Position numbers and translations under genes: made by a program. A stretch of 64,000 bases of DNA from an uncultured Ilyobacter sp. (GTDB taxonomy: Bacteria > Fusobacteriota > Fusobacteriia > Fusobacteriales > Fusobacteriaceae). Under the pieces are notes generated by a model, which ran no database searches, had not been told where the DNA came from, and saw only the letters and a list, made by a program, of their open reading frames with translations. Below are positions 43,111-51,676 of this stretch, piece after piece. The DNA lies in the NCBI RefSeq assembly GCF_963668515.1, contig NZ_OY764865.1:434001-498000 (forward strand), read 5' to 3'. Numbering within the stretch: the first letter of the stretch is position 1; each line of letters begins with the position of its first letter.

Positions 43111-43640
43111 TTGACTTTGCTGCTTATGAATAAATTACTGAATTTATCTGAATATCAGAATCAAAAGATTTTGTCACGAATGGACACTAATAAAAGATAG
43201 GAAAATTAACACGACTTTTGGTCACAGAGAAAAGAAGAGAGTATCACGGAGGAGGGCGATATTAAAGTCAAAAGATTTTATCACGAATGAACACCAATAA
43301 AAGATAGGGAAATTAACACGAATAAGGGCACAACCTCTTGAACACAGAGGGCACAAAGAAAAAGAATGAGTCTTACAGAGTTAAAGCCAAAACTATAAAT
43401 ACCTTCTTTTGCGAGAGGTTTTTATCTCTTTTCCCTTGCCATTGATAAAATCAGCGTTAAGAATAACCGCAGTAAAATCCTTAGAAAAAATCGACTGTCT
43501 GAGCGCAGCGAGTTTCGAGTTTTTCTTGGATTTTCAAGGTTGTTTAGCTGATTTTTCATAGGCTTGAACTTTTGGTTACTTTTCTTTCAAGAGAAAAGTA
43601 ACGAATCCCGATAAATTCAATACTTTAACAGAAAATCTAA
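43111..43640 (-). repeat. MITE-like intergenic element, copy 6 (module X, one modified 120-bp unit)
   Basis: This is about 530 bp, lying between the rpmB and rpsR terminators. The left end GACTTTGCTGCTTATGAATAA is a degenerate form of the family end and is followed by AAATTACTGAATTTATC. One full unit (shortened by about 15 bases near 43205-43215) and a half unit follow, then module X, the GTTACTTTTCT hairpin and AAAGTATTGAATTTATC. The right terminal repeat is not recognisable. No gene is seen in 43098-43652. Confidence 0.8.
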
Positions 43641-43652
43641 CTCTTAAAAAAT

Positions 43653-43682
43653 ATAAAAAAAAGACCTGTAAAAAACAGGTCA
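43653..43682 (-). terminator. Terminator after rpsR
   Basis: On the minus strand GACCTGT-TTTTT-ACAGGTC followed by TTTTTTTT, just past the S18 stop. It ends the rpsF-rpsR transcript. Confidence 0.9.
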
Positions 43683-43689
43683 ATTAATC

Positions 43690-43917
43690 TTACTTCTCTA
43701 CTTTTGTATAAGGAATTAAAGCAATGTTTCTTGCTCTTTTTACAGCCTTAGCTATTTTTCTCTGAAGCTTTGCGCTAGCTCCGTTTACTCTAGCTGGCTT
43801 TATCCTACCTTTATCGTTGATAAAGTTCTTAAGAAGATCTACGTTTTTATAATCGATCTCTTCTATTTTAACTCTAAGCTTAACTCTTCTTCTTCTTTTT
43901 TTGAAATCAACTGCCAT
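43690..43917 (-). CDS. rpsR: 30S ribosomal protein S18
   Basis: The protein has 75 residues, the usual S18 length, with the conserved [33 protein letters not shown] region (in parts: [22 protein letters not shown]). S18 pairs with S6 on the 30S platform. In most bacteria ssb lies between rpsF and rpsR; here the two are separated by only 114 bases with no gene between. AGGAGGTG precedes the ATG. Confidence 0.98.
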   Translation of the reverse strand: MAVDFKKRRRRVKLRVKIEEIDYKNVDLLKNFINDKGRIKPARVNGASAKLQRKIAKAVKRARNIALIPYTKVEK

Positions 43918-44031
43918 CTTGTACTTTCACCTCCTGAAATTTGAACGGGAACTCATCATCATCTGTTGCCTGACGAAGATTGGAATATCCCAAATGATAT
44001 TCTTTTAAAAATTAGCTAAATAACTTTGAAA

Positions 44032-44310
44032 CTACTTAACAATGATGTATCTCATTACACTTTCTGTGATGTTAAGTTTTCTCTCGACGTCAGCTAATTT
44101 AGTTCCGTCCATCTCGAAAGTAGTTAGAATGTAGTATCCAGATTGCTTCTTCTCAATCGGATAAGCTAACTTTCTCTCACCCCATTTTTCAGCTTTTACG
44201 TTAGTTGCTCCAGCAGTAGTTAAAATGTTTTCAACTTTAGTCATTACTTCTGTTCTAGCATCTTCCATAACTGTTGGGTTGATGATGTACATAATTTCAT
44301 AATTTCTCAT
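44032..44310 (-). CDS. rpsF: 30S ribosomal protein S6
   Basis: The protein has 92 residues starting MRNYEIMYIINPT, the standard S6 opening. The ATG at 44310 stands seven bases after GGAGGAGGT; the longer upstream frame reads through the leader and promoter and is not coding. S6 forms a heterodimer with S18. The leader (about 44311-44374) can fold as GCC-CTGCT-CAAAG...CTTTG-GGC. S6:S18-binding leaders are known before rpsF in many phyla, but the consensus bulge was not confirmed here. Confidence 0.95.
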   Translation of the reverse strand: MRNYEIMYIINPTVMEDARTEVMTKVENILTTAGATNVKAEKWGERKLAYPIEKKQSGYYILTTFEMDGTKLADVERKLNITESVMRYIIVK

Positions 44311-44374
44311 TAACATTACCTCCTCCCTTTGGATTTTGGCCCAAAGAACTTTGTCTTTGAGCAGGGCAAGAAAA

Positions 44375-44403
44375 ATTATAACATAAATTATATATATTTT
44401 CAA
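44375..44403 (-). promoter_or_regulatory. Promoter of rpsF-rpsR
   Basis: On the minus strand TTGAAA, 17 bases, TATAAT, lying directly after the ftsZ stop codon. It gives the ribosomal genes their own start. Confidence 0.8.
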
Positions 44404-44410
44404 GTTTTTG

Positions 44411-45493
44411 TTATCTGTTTTTTCTTATCCAAGGAGGCAGATCAAGTTCTTCCTCCTCCACTTTTTTACTCTCTGCTCTTTTTTCTAATTTCTCTGTATT
44501 TTCAACACTAGGAGATATGTTTATAAAAGGTTCCCCTCTGTCTGCCTTATCCAAAAAATTAGTGGCAACAATGGTAACCTGAACTTTGTCTCCATACTCT
44601 TCGTCGATTACAGTACCAAACATTACATCTTCAGCAGATTTTCCTGCAGCATCCCTCACCAGGTTCGATATTGAGTGAGCCTCTACAAGTCCTAAATTTG
44701 AGGAACCCGTTATATTGATAAGTATCTTACTTGCTCCCGAAATGGATTTTTCCAGCAGGGGAGAAAGTAAAGCTTTTTCAGTTGCTTTTATGGCCCTATT
44801 TTCTCCGTCAGCTTCACCAAAACCTATCATAGCCATTCCAGAGTCTAGCATAGTGGTTCTTATATCGGCAAAGTCAAGGTTAATTAGCCCCTGTTGTACT
44901 ATGAGGTCTGCTACGCCTCTTATCCCTATTTTTAGTATATTGTTTGCCTCTTTAAATGCATTCTGAAGAGTAATTGTTTTTTCCGGAAGCTCAAAAAGTT
45001 TGTCATTTGGAATTACTACCAGAGCATCTACATGTTCCTTTAATCCATCTATTCCTGTATCGGCATTGCTCATCCTTTTCTTTCCTTCAAAGGTAAAAGG
45101 TTTTGTTACCACTCCTACTGTGAGTACTCCTATTTCCTTAGCTATTTTTGCTATTATCGGAGCAGAACCTGTTCCAGTCCCTCCTCCCATTCCAGCAGTT
45201 ACAAAGAGCATATCTGTTTCTTCCAAAAGTGCCTTTATTTTTTCCAGATCTTCTTCTGCGGCTAGCTTTCCTATTTCTGGATCTGCTCCTGCCCCTAGTC
45301 CCCTTGTTAATTTTTCTCCCAATTGAATTCTTATATCTGCCAGAGAGTTCTGTAGATCCTGTGCATCTGTATTCGCTGCGATGTATTCTACTCCGCCTAC
45401 TCCTGCCGAAATCATATCGTTGATGGCGTTTCCTCCAGCACCTCCTGCCCCTATAACTTTAATTCTAACTAAAGACTCACTTGTCTGTATCAT
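44411..45493 (-). CDS. ftsZ: Cell division protein FtsZ
   Basis: The protein has 360 residues. The tubulin signature GGGTGTGS is at 103-110 and the T7-loop region NLDFADIRT near 205-213. A short linker (about 318-348) leads to the conserved C-terminal peptide LDLPPWIRKNR, the docking site for FtsA. It polymerises into the Z ring with GTP. It follows ftsA by 23 bases and is the last gene of the dcw cluster. Confidence 0.99.
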   Translation of the reverse strand: MIQTSESLVRIKVIGAGGAGGNAINDMISAGVGGVEYIAANTDAQDLQNSLADIRIQLGEKLTRGLGAGADPEIGKLAAEEDLEKIKALLEETDMLFVTAGMGGGTGTGSAPIIAKIAKEIGVLTVGVVTKPFTFEGKKRMSNADTGIDGLKEHVDALVVIPNDKLFELPEKTITLQNAFKEANNILKIGIRGVADLIVQQGLINLDFADIRTTMLDSGMAMIGFGEADGENRAIKATEKALLSPLLEKSISGASKILINITGSSNLGLVEAHSISNLVRDAAGKSAEDVMFGTVIDEEYGDKVQVTIVATNFLDKADRGEPFINISPSVENTEKLEKRAESKKVEEEELDLPPWIRKNR

Positions 45494-45516
45494 ATTCCCC
45501 TCCTAAAAATCCCCTT

Positions 45517-46803
45517 TTATATAAAGTTGGACAGCCATTCTTTTAGGCTAAAGTTTTTTTTCGACGATTTTACCTTATCTTTTTTCACTGTTTCAGCTGG
45601 TTTCTTTTCAGGTAATTTTTCTTCTGTGATTTTATCCGGTTCCTTTAATTCCTCTGTTTTTTTATTTTTTATCTTATAATGTTCATTTTCTAGAGTTTCT
45701 AGCAGTATCCCTAGTGAGGTAGACATAGATGGGTGAATCTCGGACATCCCCTTGATCTTCATAGGCATACCGATTTTTACTCTGTAGTTCAAGTCCTTTG
45801 AGAGCTTTTCCACTACCCCCTCTACCATTACTGCTCCTCCTGTTAGTATTACTCCGTTTCCAAGGTATCCCTTAAATCCAGATTCCTCTATTGCCACCAT
45901 TACATATTTTAGTATATCTTCACTTCTTGCATCTATTATATCCCTCACAGAGGAGACACTGTATTTTTTCTCCTCTCCGTCTACTTCGAGATAGATACTT
46001 TCCTCTAACCTTCTATTTTGACAGAGATTTCTCAACTTTTCAGCATCTTTTTTCCCAAGCTGTAAAATATACCCTATATCATTTGTATAATGAATTCCTC
46101 CCAATGGGATGGATTTAGAATATATAAGCTTATCATTTTTAAATATTATGAGGTCCGTAGAGCCTTCCCCTATATCTATAAGAGCCACACCCATTTTTTT
46201 GTCCTCGTATGTCAGGACCGACTGGGCTGAGGCATAGGAATTTAGAGTTATATTTTCTACTCCTCTTCCTGCTTTATTTACCACTTCTACTAGAGATTCT
46301 AGCTGTGATATATCCACAGTTATGAGATGTACATCACCCTCTATGAAGCTTCCTACCATTCCCACAGGGTGTTTCAATATACCAGAATTGTCCACTCTTA
46401 TGTTGTATATCTCTTTTTTTATTACTTTTTCATGAGGTTTCACCATCTCTTCATGAGCCATTCTATAGAGGTTATCTAGGTCCTTCTCCTCTATTACAGT
46501 ATCCTTTTTAGAAAAATTAAATTTTATATTTTTGGTGGTCGATTTTACATGTTTTCCAGCTATCCCTATAGAGACCTTCTCTATCTTGTGGCCGCTCTCT
46601 CTCTCGGCTGTTTCAAGGGCTTGTGTCACGCAGTGACTGAGGCTTTCCATGTCCTCCACCGTAGCTTTTCTCATTCCCTTGGCATAAGTTTCCACCGAAG
46701 TGATTACCCTTATTTTCTCGCCATTTTCACTTAATTCTCCCAAGACAACTCTTATTTTAGAACTTCCCACATCCAATGCAGCTTTTACAAAACTTTCCTT
46801 CAT
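45517..46803 (-). CDS. ftsA: Cell division protein FtsA
   Basis: The protein has 428 residues of the actin-like family: ALDVGSSKIRVVLGEL (about 9-24) is phosphate 1, and GVALIDIGEGSTDLIIF near 200 is phosphate 2. The ATG at 46803 follows GGGGGAGTGC; an upstream GTG overlaps that site. A charged linker rich in K and E (about 375-412) ends in the amphipathic helix SLKEWLSNFI, which anchors FtsA to the membrane. It tethers FtsZ. Gap to ftsQ is 15 bases. Confidence 0.96.
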   Translation of the reverse strand: MKESFVKAALDVGSSKIRVVLGELSENGEKIRVITSVETYAKGMRKATVEDMESLSHCVTQALETAERESGHKIEKVSIGIAGKHVKSTTKNIKFNFSKKDTVIEEKDLDNLYRMAHEEMVKPHEKVIKKEIYNIRVDNSGILKHPVGMVGSFIEGDVHLITVDISQLESLVEVVNKAGRGVENITLNSYASAQSVLTYEDKKMGVALIDIGEGSTDLIIFKNDKLIYSKSIPLGGIHYTNDIGYILQLGKKDAEKLRNLCQNRRLEESIYLEVDGEEKKYSVSSVRDIIDARSEDILKYVMVAIEESGFKGYLGNGVILTGGAVMVEGVVEKLSKDLNYRVKIGMPMKIKGMSEIHPSMSTSLGILLETLENEHYKIKNKKTEELKEPDKITEEKLPEKKPAETVKKDKVKSSKKNFSLKEWLSNFI

Positions 46804-46818
46804 AAAGCACTCCCCCAC

Positions 46819-47490
46819 TCACTTCACTACGTAGTCACTGAATCTTATATCCATGTATTCGAGGTCATTTTGATTCAGTTTCAGCTCCGAGTATAAACGC
46901 TCTGCAACATCATATTTTTTTTCCTCTACACTATTATCAGTCTTGACAATTGTACCGTCAAATAAAACAAAGTTAATACACCATTTATTATAAATGTATA
47001 TTTGAGATATTAATTTTTCAATTTTTTTTCCTTTAATTTTTTTTAATATCTTTAACAGTTCAGGTATCTGCTCTTCTTTTTTTATGAGAAGTAGTGGAAG
47101 GTCTCTCACAGGTGTCTCTTCTAAATAGGCAAAAATCTTTCCACTTTCATCTACAGTATAGACCCTGTCCCTGTACTGGGCATAGTAGCTGGGGTCTTTT
47201 TCTATTATCTCAACTCTTATCTCATCTGGGAGTATTTTCTTTATCTTAGCATTTTCTATTCGGATATCCTCTTCTAGTATTTCTTCGACTGCTTTAGGAT
47301 CTACATCCCATATATATTCACCTATGACAGTTCCCATTTGTTTTTTTACTTCCCTTTGGGTTAGGTTTAAGTCTCCGAAAATCCAAACTTTTTCGACCCT
47401 GAAGATGTCTCGCTGAAGAAAGATCTGGTCCATATAAAAAAATGCAGCAGCAAACAAAAATAGCAGTATAATTTTAAAAAATACCTTCAT
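46819..47490 (-). CDS. ftsQ: FtsQ/DivIB-type division protein
   Basis: The protein has 223 residues with one N-terminal membrane segment (about 4-21), a POTRA domain (about 30-100, FRVEKVWIFGDLNLTQREV in parts: VEKVWIFGDLNLT) and a FtsQ beta domain (about 100-215, YYAQYRDRVYTVDESGKIFA in parts: YRDRVYTVDESG). It belongs to the septal FtsQLB-type complex. No ftsL or ftsB gene is adjacent. Sequence similarity is modest, as is usual, but the place before ftsA supports the call. Confidence 0.88.
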   Translation of the reverse strand: MKVFFKIILLFLFAAAFFYMDQIFLQRDIFRVEKVWIFGDLNLTQREVKKQMGTVIGEYIWDVDPKAVEEILEEDIRIENAKIKKILPDEIRVEIIEKDPSYYAQYRDRVYTVDESGKIFAYLEETPVRDLPLLLIKKEEQIPELLKILKKIKGKKIEKLISQIYIYNKWCINFVLFDGTIVKTDNSVEEKKYDVAERLYSELKLNQNDLEYMDIRFSDYVVK

Positions 47491-47523
47491 TTTTTCTCCC
47501 CAGTTTCAACTATATTTTAAGAT

Positions 47524-47553
47524 AATATAACATTTTTGTGAGTTTTTTGTAAA
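47524..47553 (-). promoter_or_regulatory. Candidate promoter of ftsQ-ftsA-ftsZ
   Basis: On the minus strand TTTACA, 18 bases, TATATT, in the 63-base gap after ddl. It would let division genes be adjusted apart from the mur genes. Confidence 0.5.
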
Positions 47554-48408
47554 TTATTGTATTATTTTTTTTACCAAATCGTCAAAAGTGTAGCCTTTGA
47601 GAGTTGCTAATTTTGGAACAAGGCTTGTTTCTGTCATTCCAGGACATGTATTTACCTCCAGAAAATACACCTTCCCGTCTTTCAAAATAAAGTCACTCCT
47701 AGAGACTCCGGATAAAGCTAGCTCCTGGTGAATCTTTTTTGAAAAGACCATTGCCTCTTCATAGACCTCATTTGAAACTTTTGCCGGATATTCATACTCT
47801 GTCATTCCTACAGTATATTTTGACTGAAAATCATAAAGTCCGGATTTTGGAGTTATTTTCAGTACCCCTAGAGGTTCCCCGTTTAAGACTCCCACTGTCA
47901 GTTCCTCTCCAGATACAAATTCCTCAATCAATAAATTTTTACCTTCCAGGTTTTTTTCGGCTTTTTCTACGTCCTCTATACTCTTGCAGATGTACAGTCC
48001 CACACTAGAACCCTCAGTGGTAGGCTTCACAACTACAGGAAAGGAAACTATCTCAGTTTTGTCTCTGTAGCTTTTAGGAATCCTTATTCCCGCCTTTTCG
48101 GCTATAATTTTGGTCATATTTTTGTCCATAGCTATTGCACTAGGAGTCACCCCAGATCCTGTATACGGTTTTTTTATTATATCAAGAACTGCCTGTATCC
48201 TCCCGTCCTCCCCAAACTCTCCGTGAAGAGCCAGATACGCCAGATCATATTCGTTTTCTGTGAATGCTGCGAGAAGATTATCCTCCCTGAGTTCCACTCC
48301 ATAAGCATCATAACCCTGTCTTATGAGACTTTCAAGTATCGCTTTTCCTGTTCTGAGAGAGATCTCCCTTTCAGAGGATACTCCCCCCATAAAAACTGCT
48401 ATCTTCAT
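47554..48408 (-). CDS. ddl: D-alanine--D-alanine ligase
   Basis: The protein has 284 residues, at the short end for Ddl. FMGGVSSEREISLRTG (about 5-20) is the N-terminal motif, LHGEFGEDGRIQ (about 60-71) is typical, FPVVVKPTTEGSSVG is the ATP-grasp loop, and FLEVNTCPGMTETSLVP near 250 binds metal and substrate. It makes the D-Ala-D-Ala dipeptide used by MurF. It follows murB by 21 bases. Confidence 0.97.
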   Translation of the reverse strand: MKIAVFMGGVSSEREISLRTGKAILESLIRQGYDAYGVELREDNLLAAFTENEYDLAYLALHGEFGEDGRIQAVLDIIKKPYTGSGVTPSAIAMDKNMTKIIAEKAGIRIPKSYRDKTEIVSFPVVVKPTTEGSSVGLYICKSIEDVEKAEKNLEGKNLLIEEFVSGEELTVGVLNGEPLGVLKITPKSGLYDFQSKYTVGMTEYEYPAKVSNEVYEEAMVFSKKIHQELALSGVSRSDFILKDGKVYFLEVNTCPGMTETSLVPKLATLKGYTFDDLVKKIIQ

Positions 48409-48429
48409 AAAAAATGCTCCTTCTTTCTA

Positions 48430-49272
48430 TTAATTTCTAACAATGATAATCTCTTCCTCTAATTCAATTCCGGAACTTTTCTTCACCCTTTCTTTTACTA
48501 CCTCTATAAGTCCCAGTATATCATCAAATTTTGCATCCCCGTGGTTAACAATAAAGTTCGGATGCATCATAGACACCTGAGCCCCGCCTATTTTTTTCCC
48601 CTGAACTCCCGCATCTATTATCAGTTTCGCAGAAAACAATCCGTCAGGATTTTTGAAAGTACTTCCAAGATTGGGCAGATTTAGGGGATGTCTTTCATTT
48701 CTTTTAGACATTATTTCCTCTACTTTATTTCTATCAAAACCTTTTTCAAATTCAAATACAGTACTTAAAACAATCCACTTTCTGTCCTGAATCTCTGTTT
48801 TTCTGTATGTAAAATGAAGATCTTCTTTTCTAACTCTTCGTATTTCCCTGTTTTCATCTACTACTTCTATCTCTTTTATGCAGTCAAATACCTCAGTTCC
48901 GTAAGCTCCACCGTTCATATAAACCAGTCCGCCTACACTACCTGGTATCCCAGCAAGGTTTTCAAGACCTGAATAATCTTTTTCAGCCATATACTCTATA
49001 AGCTCTTTAAAGTCAAAGCCGGCTTCTACTTCTACAAGATTATTTCCTAACTCCTTTATACCTTTCAGTTCTTTTAGAGATATAAAAGTCTTATCTAGCT
49101 CTCCATCTGAGATAAGGGTATTGGTTCCGTTTCCTATTAAAAATGTGTTTTCCCTCTCTTTAAGAGCTTCTATTATCTCATTTTTTTCCTCAATAATTAT
49201 CAGTTCCTTTGCTATTCCACCTATTTTCATGTTGGAATACTCTTTCATGTGGTGATATTCTAAAATTTTCAT
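48430..49272 (-). CDS. murB: UDP-N-acetylenolpyruvoylglucosamine reductase
   Basis: The protein has 280 residues with the FAD-binding IGNGTNTLIS motif, GIPGSVGGLVYMNGGAYGTE and NLGSTFKNP, typical of short type II MurB. The C-terminal IDAGVQGKKIGGAQVS holds catalytic residues and the final glutamate segment is LEEEIIIVRN. It reduces the enolpyruvyl sugar with NADPH in peptidoglycan synthesis. It follows murC by five bases. Confidence 0.97.
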   Translation of the reverse strand: MKILEYHHMKEYSNMKIGGIAKELIIIEEKNEIIEALKERENTFLIGNGTNTLISDGELDKTFISLKELKGIKELGNNLVEVEAGFDFKELIEYMAEKDYSGLENLAGIPGSVGGLVYMNGGAYGTEVFDCIKEIEVVDENREIRRVRKEDLHFTYRKTEIQDRKWIVLSTVFEFEKGFDRNKVEEIMSKRNERHPLNLPNLGSTFKNPDGLFSAKLIIDAGVQGKKIGGAQVSMMHPNFIVNHGDAKFDDILGLIEVVKERVKKSSGIELEEEIIIVRN

Positions 49273-49277
49273 TTATT

Positions 49278-50609
49278 TTACCTTTCCAGATTCTTTGTTA
49301 TTTTGTGAGCTATTCCCGATATACTTCCCGCTCCCATGAAAATAAATACTGTCCCATTTTCTTTATCTTCTAAAAGAATAGAGATATTATCTTCGTTCTT
49401 TTCCACTCTTATATTTTGGTGCCCGGTTTTCTCTGCTAATTTTTCTACTCCTACGCCAAATTCATCCTTTTCTCCTGCAGAATAAACAGGCAGAAGAACT
49501 ACCTCATCGGCATTGTCAAATACACCTTTAAATTCTTCTAGAAGAAACTTAACTCTACTATATTTATGAGGTTGAAATACCGCCACAATTTTCCCCTTCT
49601 CTATACTTCTTGCCCCTTGCAGGGTTGCCTTGATCTCTGTAGGGTGATGGGCGTAGTCGTCTATTATTTTCACATTTTTATCATAAAGGATGTCGTATCT
49701 TCTTTTGGCTCCTTTAAAAAACTTAAGCATTTTTTTCATCTCTTCTTTTTCTACCCCAAATTTATAAGCAAGATAAATCACTGGAAGAGAGTTTGACACA
49801 TTGTGTTCACCAGGTACGGACAAAACAAAAGTTCCAAGGTCCTCTCCGCATACAGTTACCTCATAGTGAATTTTTGAATTCTCCACCCTTATGTTTGAGG
49901 CATATATATCTGCACTCTCGTCTCTTAGACTATAGCTTTTTATTTTCTCTTTTCCCTGAATTAGTTTTCTGATATTTTCACAGTCTATATTTACGATAAC
50001 CTCGTCTTTTGTCTTACCTATAAACTCTATAAATGATTTTTCTATATTTTCAAGGGACCCGTGGTTTTCTAGGTGATCTGCCTCTATATTTGTTATTATT
50101 GAAGTAAAAGGATTAAGATACAGAAAAGAGTTGTCACTTTCATCTGCTTCGGCTATGAATAACTTCGAGCTCCCTGCCTTGGCATTTGAATTTATCTCTG
50201 GAAGTATTCCTCCTACTACAATGGTAGGGTCAAGTGAAAGCAACGCAGCTCCTAGCATAGAGCTAGTGGTTGTCTTACCGTGAGTTCCGGCGACCGCTAT
50301 ACCCTGCTCTTCGTTCATGAGAAGTGCTAAAAGCTCCCCTCTTTTTATTACCTCTATACCATTTTTCACTGCATAGTCATACTCTGAGTTTCCCTCTTTT
50401 ATAGCACTTGATCTTACCACCAGGCTGCATCCCTTTAGATTGCTGCTGCAGTGGTATCCAAATATTTCTATCCCCATTTTTTCCAGTTCCTCTGTCCGGT
50501 GGTTTCTGTTTAGGTCTGCTCCCACCACTTCATAGCCTTTATTTCTCATGACTTTTGCAAGTCCACTCATTCCGATTCCATTTATTCCTATAAAGTAAAC
50601 TCGTTTCAT
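49278..50609 (-). CDS. murC: UDP-N-acetylmuramate--L-alanine ligase
   Basis: The protein has 443 residues starting MKRVYFIGINGIGMSGLAKV, the MurC Rossmann start. The ATG at 50609 makes an ATGA overlap with the murG stop; an in-frame ATG four codons earlier includes the ribosome binding site. AGTHGKTTTSSM is the P-loop and DDYAHHPTEIKATL is the MurC signature. It adds L-Ala to UDP-MurNAc. Confidence 0.98.
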   Translation of the reverse strand: MKRVYFIGINGIGMSGLAKVMRNKGYEVVGADLNRNHRTEELEKMGIEIFGYHCSSNLKGCSLVVRSSAIKEGNSEYDYAVKNGIEVIKRGELLALLMNEEQGIAVAGTHGKTTTSSMLGAALLSLDPTIVVGGILPEINSNAKAGSSKLFIAEADESDNSFLYLNPFTSIITNIEADHLENHGSLENIEKSFIEFIGKTKDEVIVNIDCENIRKLIQGKEKIKSYSLRDESADIYASNIRVENSKIHYEVTVCGEDLGTFVLSVPGEHNVSNSLPVIYLAYKFGVEKEEMKKMLKFFKGAKRRYDILYDKNVKIIDDYAHHPTEIKATLQGARSIEKGKIVAVFQPHKYSRVKFLLEEFKGVFDNADEVVLLPVYSAGEKDEFGVGVEKLAEKTGHQNIRVEKNEDNISILLEDKENGTVFIFMGAGSISGIAHKITKNLER

Positions 50610-51676
50610 TTTGTCCCCCATATATCCATAGCCTTCACTATTTTTTCTGCAGCCCTGTCTTTTTTTAGGACCTTTATCCTGGCTCTTATTTTAGCCAATT
50701 CAACATCATCTTTTATGAGATCCATAGCTCTCTCTATGGCAGTATCCGCCTCTGAATTTTTGTAGATATATGCCACTCCTGCTTCCTCGAGTATTTTAGC
50801 ATTTTCATACTGACCCACCTTAATAGACTGGTACGGGATCAGTATCGATGGTTTTTCCATTGCTATGAGTTCAGAGATGGTAAGGGCACCTGCACGGCAC
50901 ACTACAAGGTCTGACACAGCCATTATGTTCGGCATATTGCTAAAATATGGTTTTATTACATCATTGGGCTTGTATTTATTGAGATTTTGATTTATTGTTT
51001 CAAAGTGATTTTCACCGGTAGCCCAGTATATCCTTATTTTTTTCTCTGCCAGTGTTCTCTCCCATTTTGAAAGTATGGCATCATTTATACTTTTAGACCC
51101 TAGACTTCCCCCTGTTATAAGAAGTACCTTTTCATCTTCTTCTATTTTCAATCTTTCCCTCTCTATTTTTCTGTTTACCATATAGACCTCATTTCTCAAG
51201 GGGTTCCCTGTTACTTTAAGTTTTTTATGGTATTTTATAGGAAGATCATCATAAGTTTTTTCAAAAGCAAGAAAACTCATCTTGGCAAACCTATAAAACA
51301 GTTTATTTGCAAATCCCAGGTTTGCATTTTGTTCCTGGAGATATATTTTCTTCCTTAATATTATACCTGCTAAAATTGCAGGAACAGAAATGTAATTTCC
51401 AAATCCCATTATGGCATCTGGTTTTTCCTTTCTGACTATTCCTATAGCTTTTACGATACTCTTCGCCATTTTAAAAACGGAGGCTATGTTTTTCAGTGGT
51501 TTTATGTCTAAACCTATAAATTTATATCCCTCTTGAGGGATCATATCCTTTTCCATTCTGTGGATAGTACCTACAAATAGGGGATCTACTCCTCTTTTTT
51601 TTAATTCTCTAGCTACAGCAAGAGCAGGATATATGTGTCCCCCTGTTCCTCCTGTTGTTAGGATGACTTTTCTCAA
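50606..51676 (-). CDS. murG: UDP-GlcNAc transferase MurG
   Basis: The protein has 356 residues of the GT28 family: TTGGTGGHIYPALAVA (about 7-22) at the N-terminus and CRAGALTISELIAMEKPSILIP (about 258-279, in parts CRAGALTISELI and KPSILIP). It converts lipid I to lipid II at the inner face of the membrane. It overlaps murD by four bases and murC by four. In most dcw clusters ftsW lies between murD and murG; it is missing here. Confidence 0.98.
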   Translation of the reverse strand: MRKVILTTGGTGGHIYPALAVARELKKRGVDPLFVGTIHRMEKDMIPQEGYKFIGLDIKPLKNIASVFKMAKSIVKAIGIVRKEKPDAIMGFGNYISVPAILAGIILRKKIYLQEQNANLGFANKLFYRFAKMSFLAFEKTYDDLPIKYHKKLKVTGNPLRNEVYMVNRKIERERLKIEEDEKVLLITGGSLGSKSINDAILSKWERTLAEKKIRIYWATGENHFETINQNLNKYKPNDVIKPYFSNMPNIMAVSDLVVCRAGALTISELIAMEKPSILIPYQSIKVGQYENAKILEEAGVAYIYKNSEADTAIERAMDLIKDDVELAKIRARIKVLKKDRAAEKIVKAMDIWGTK

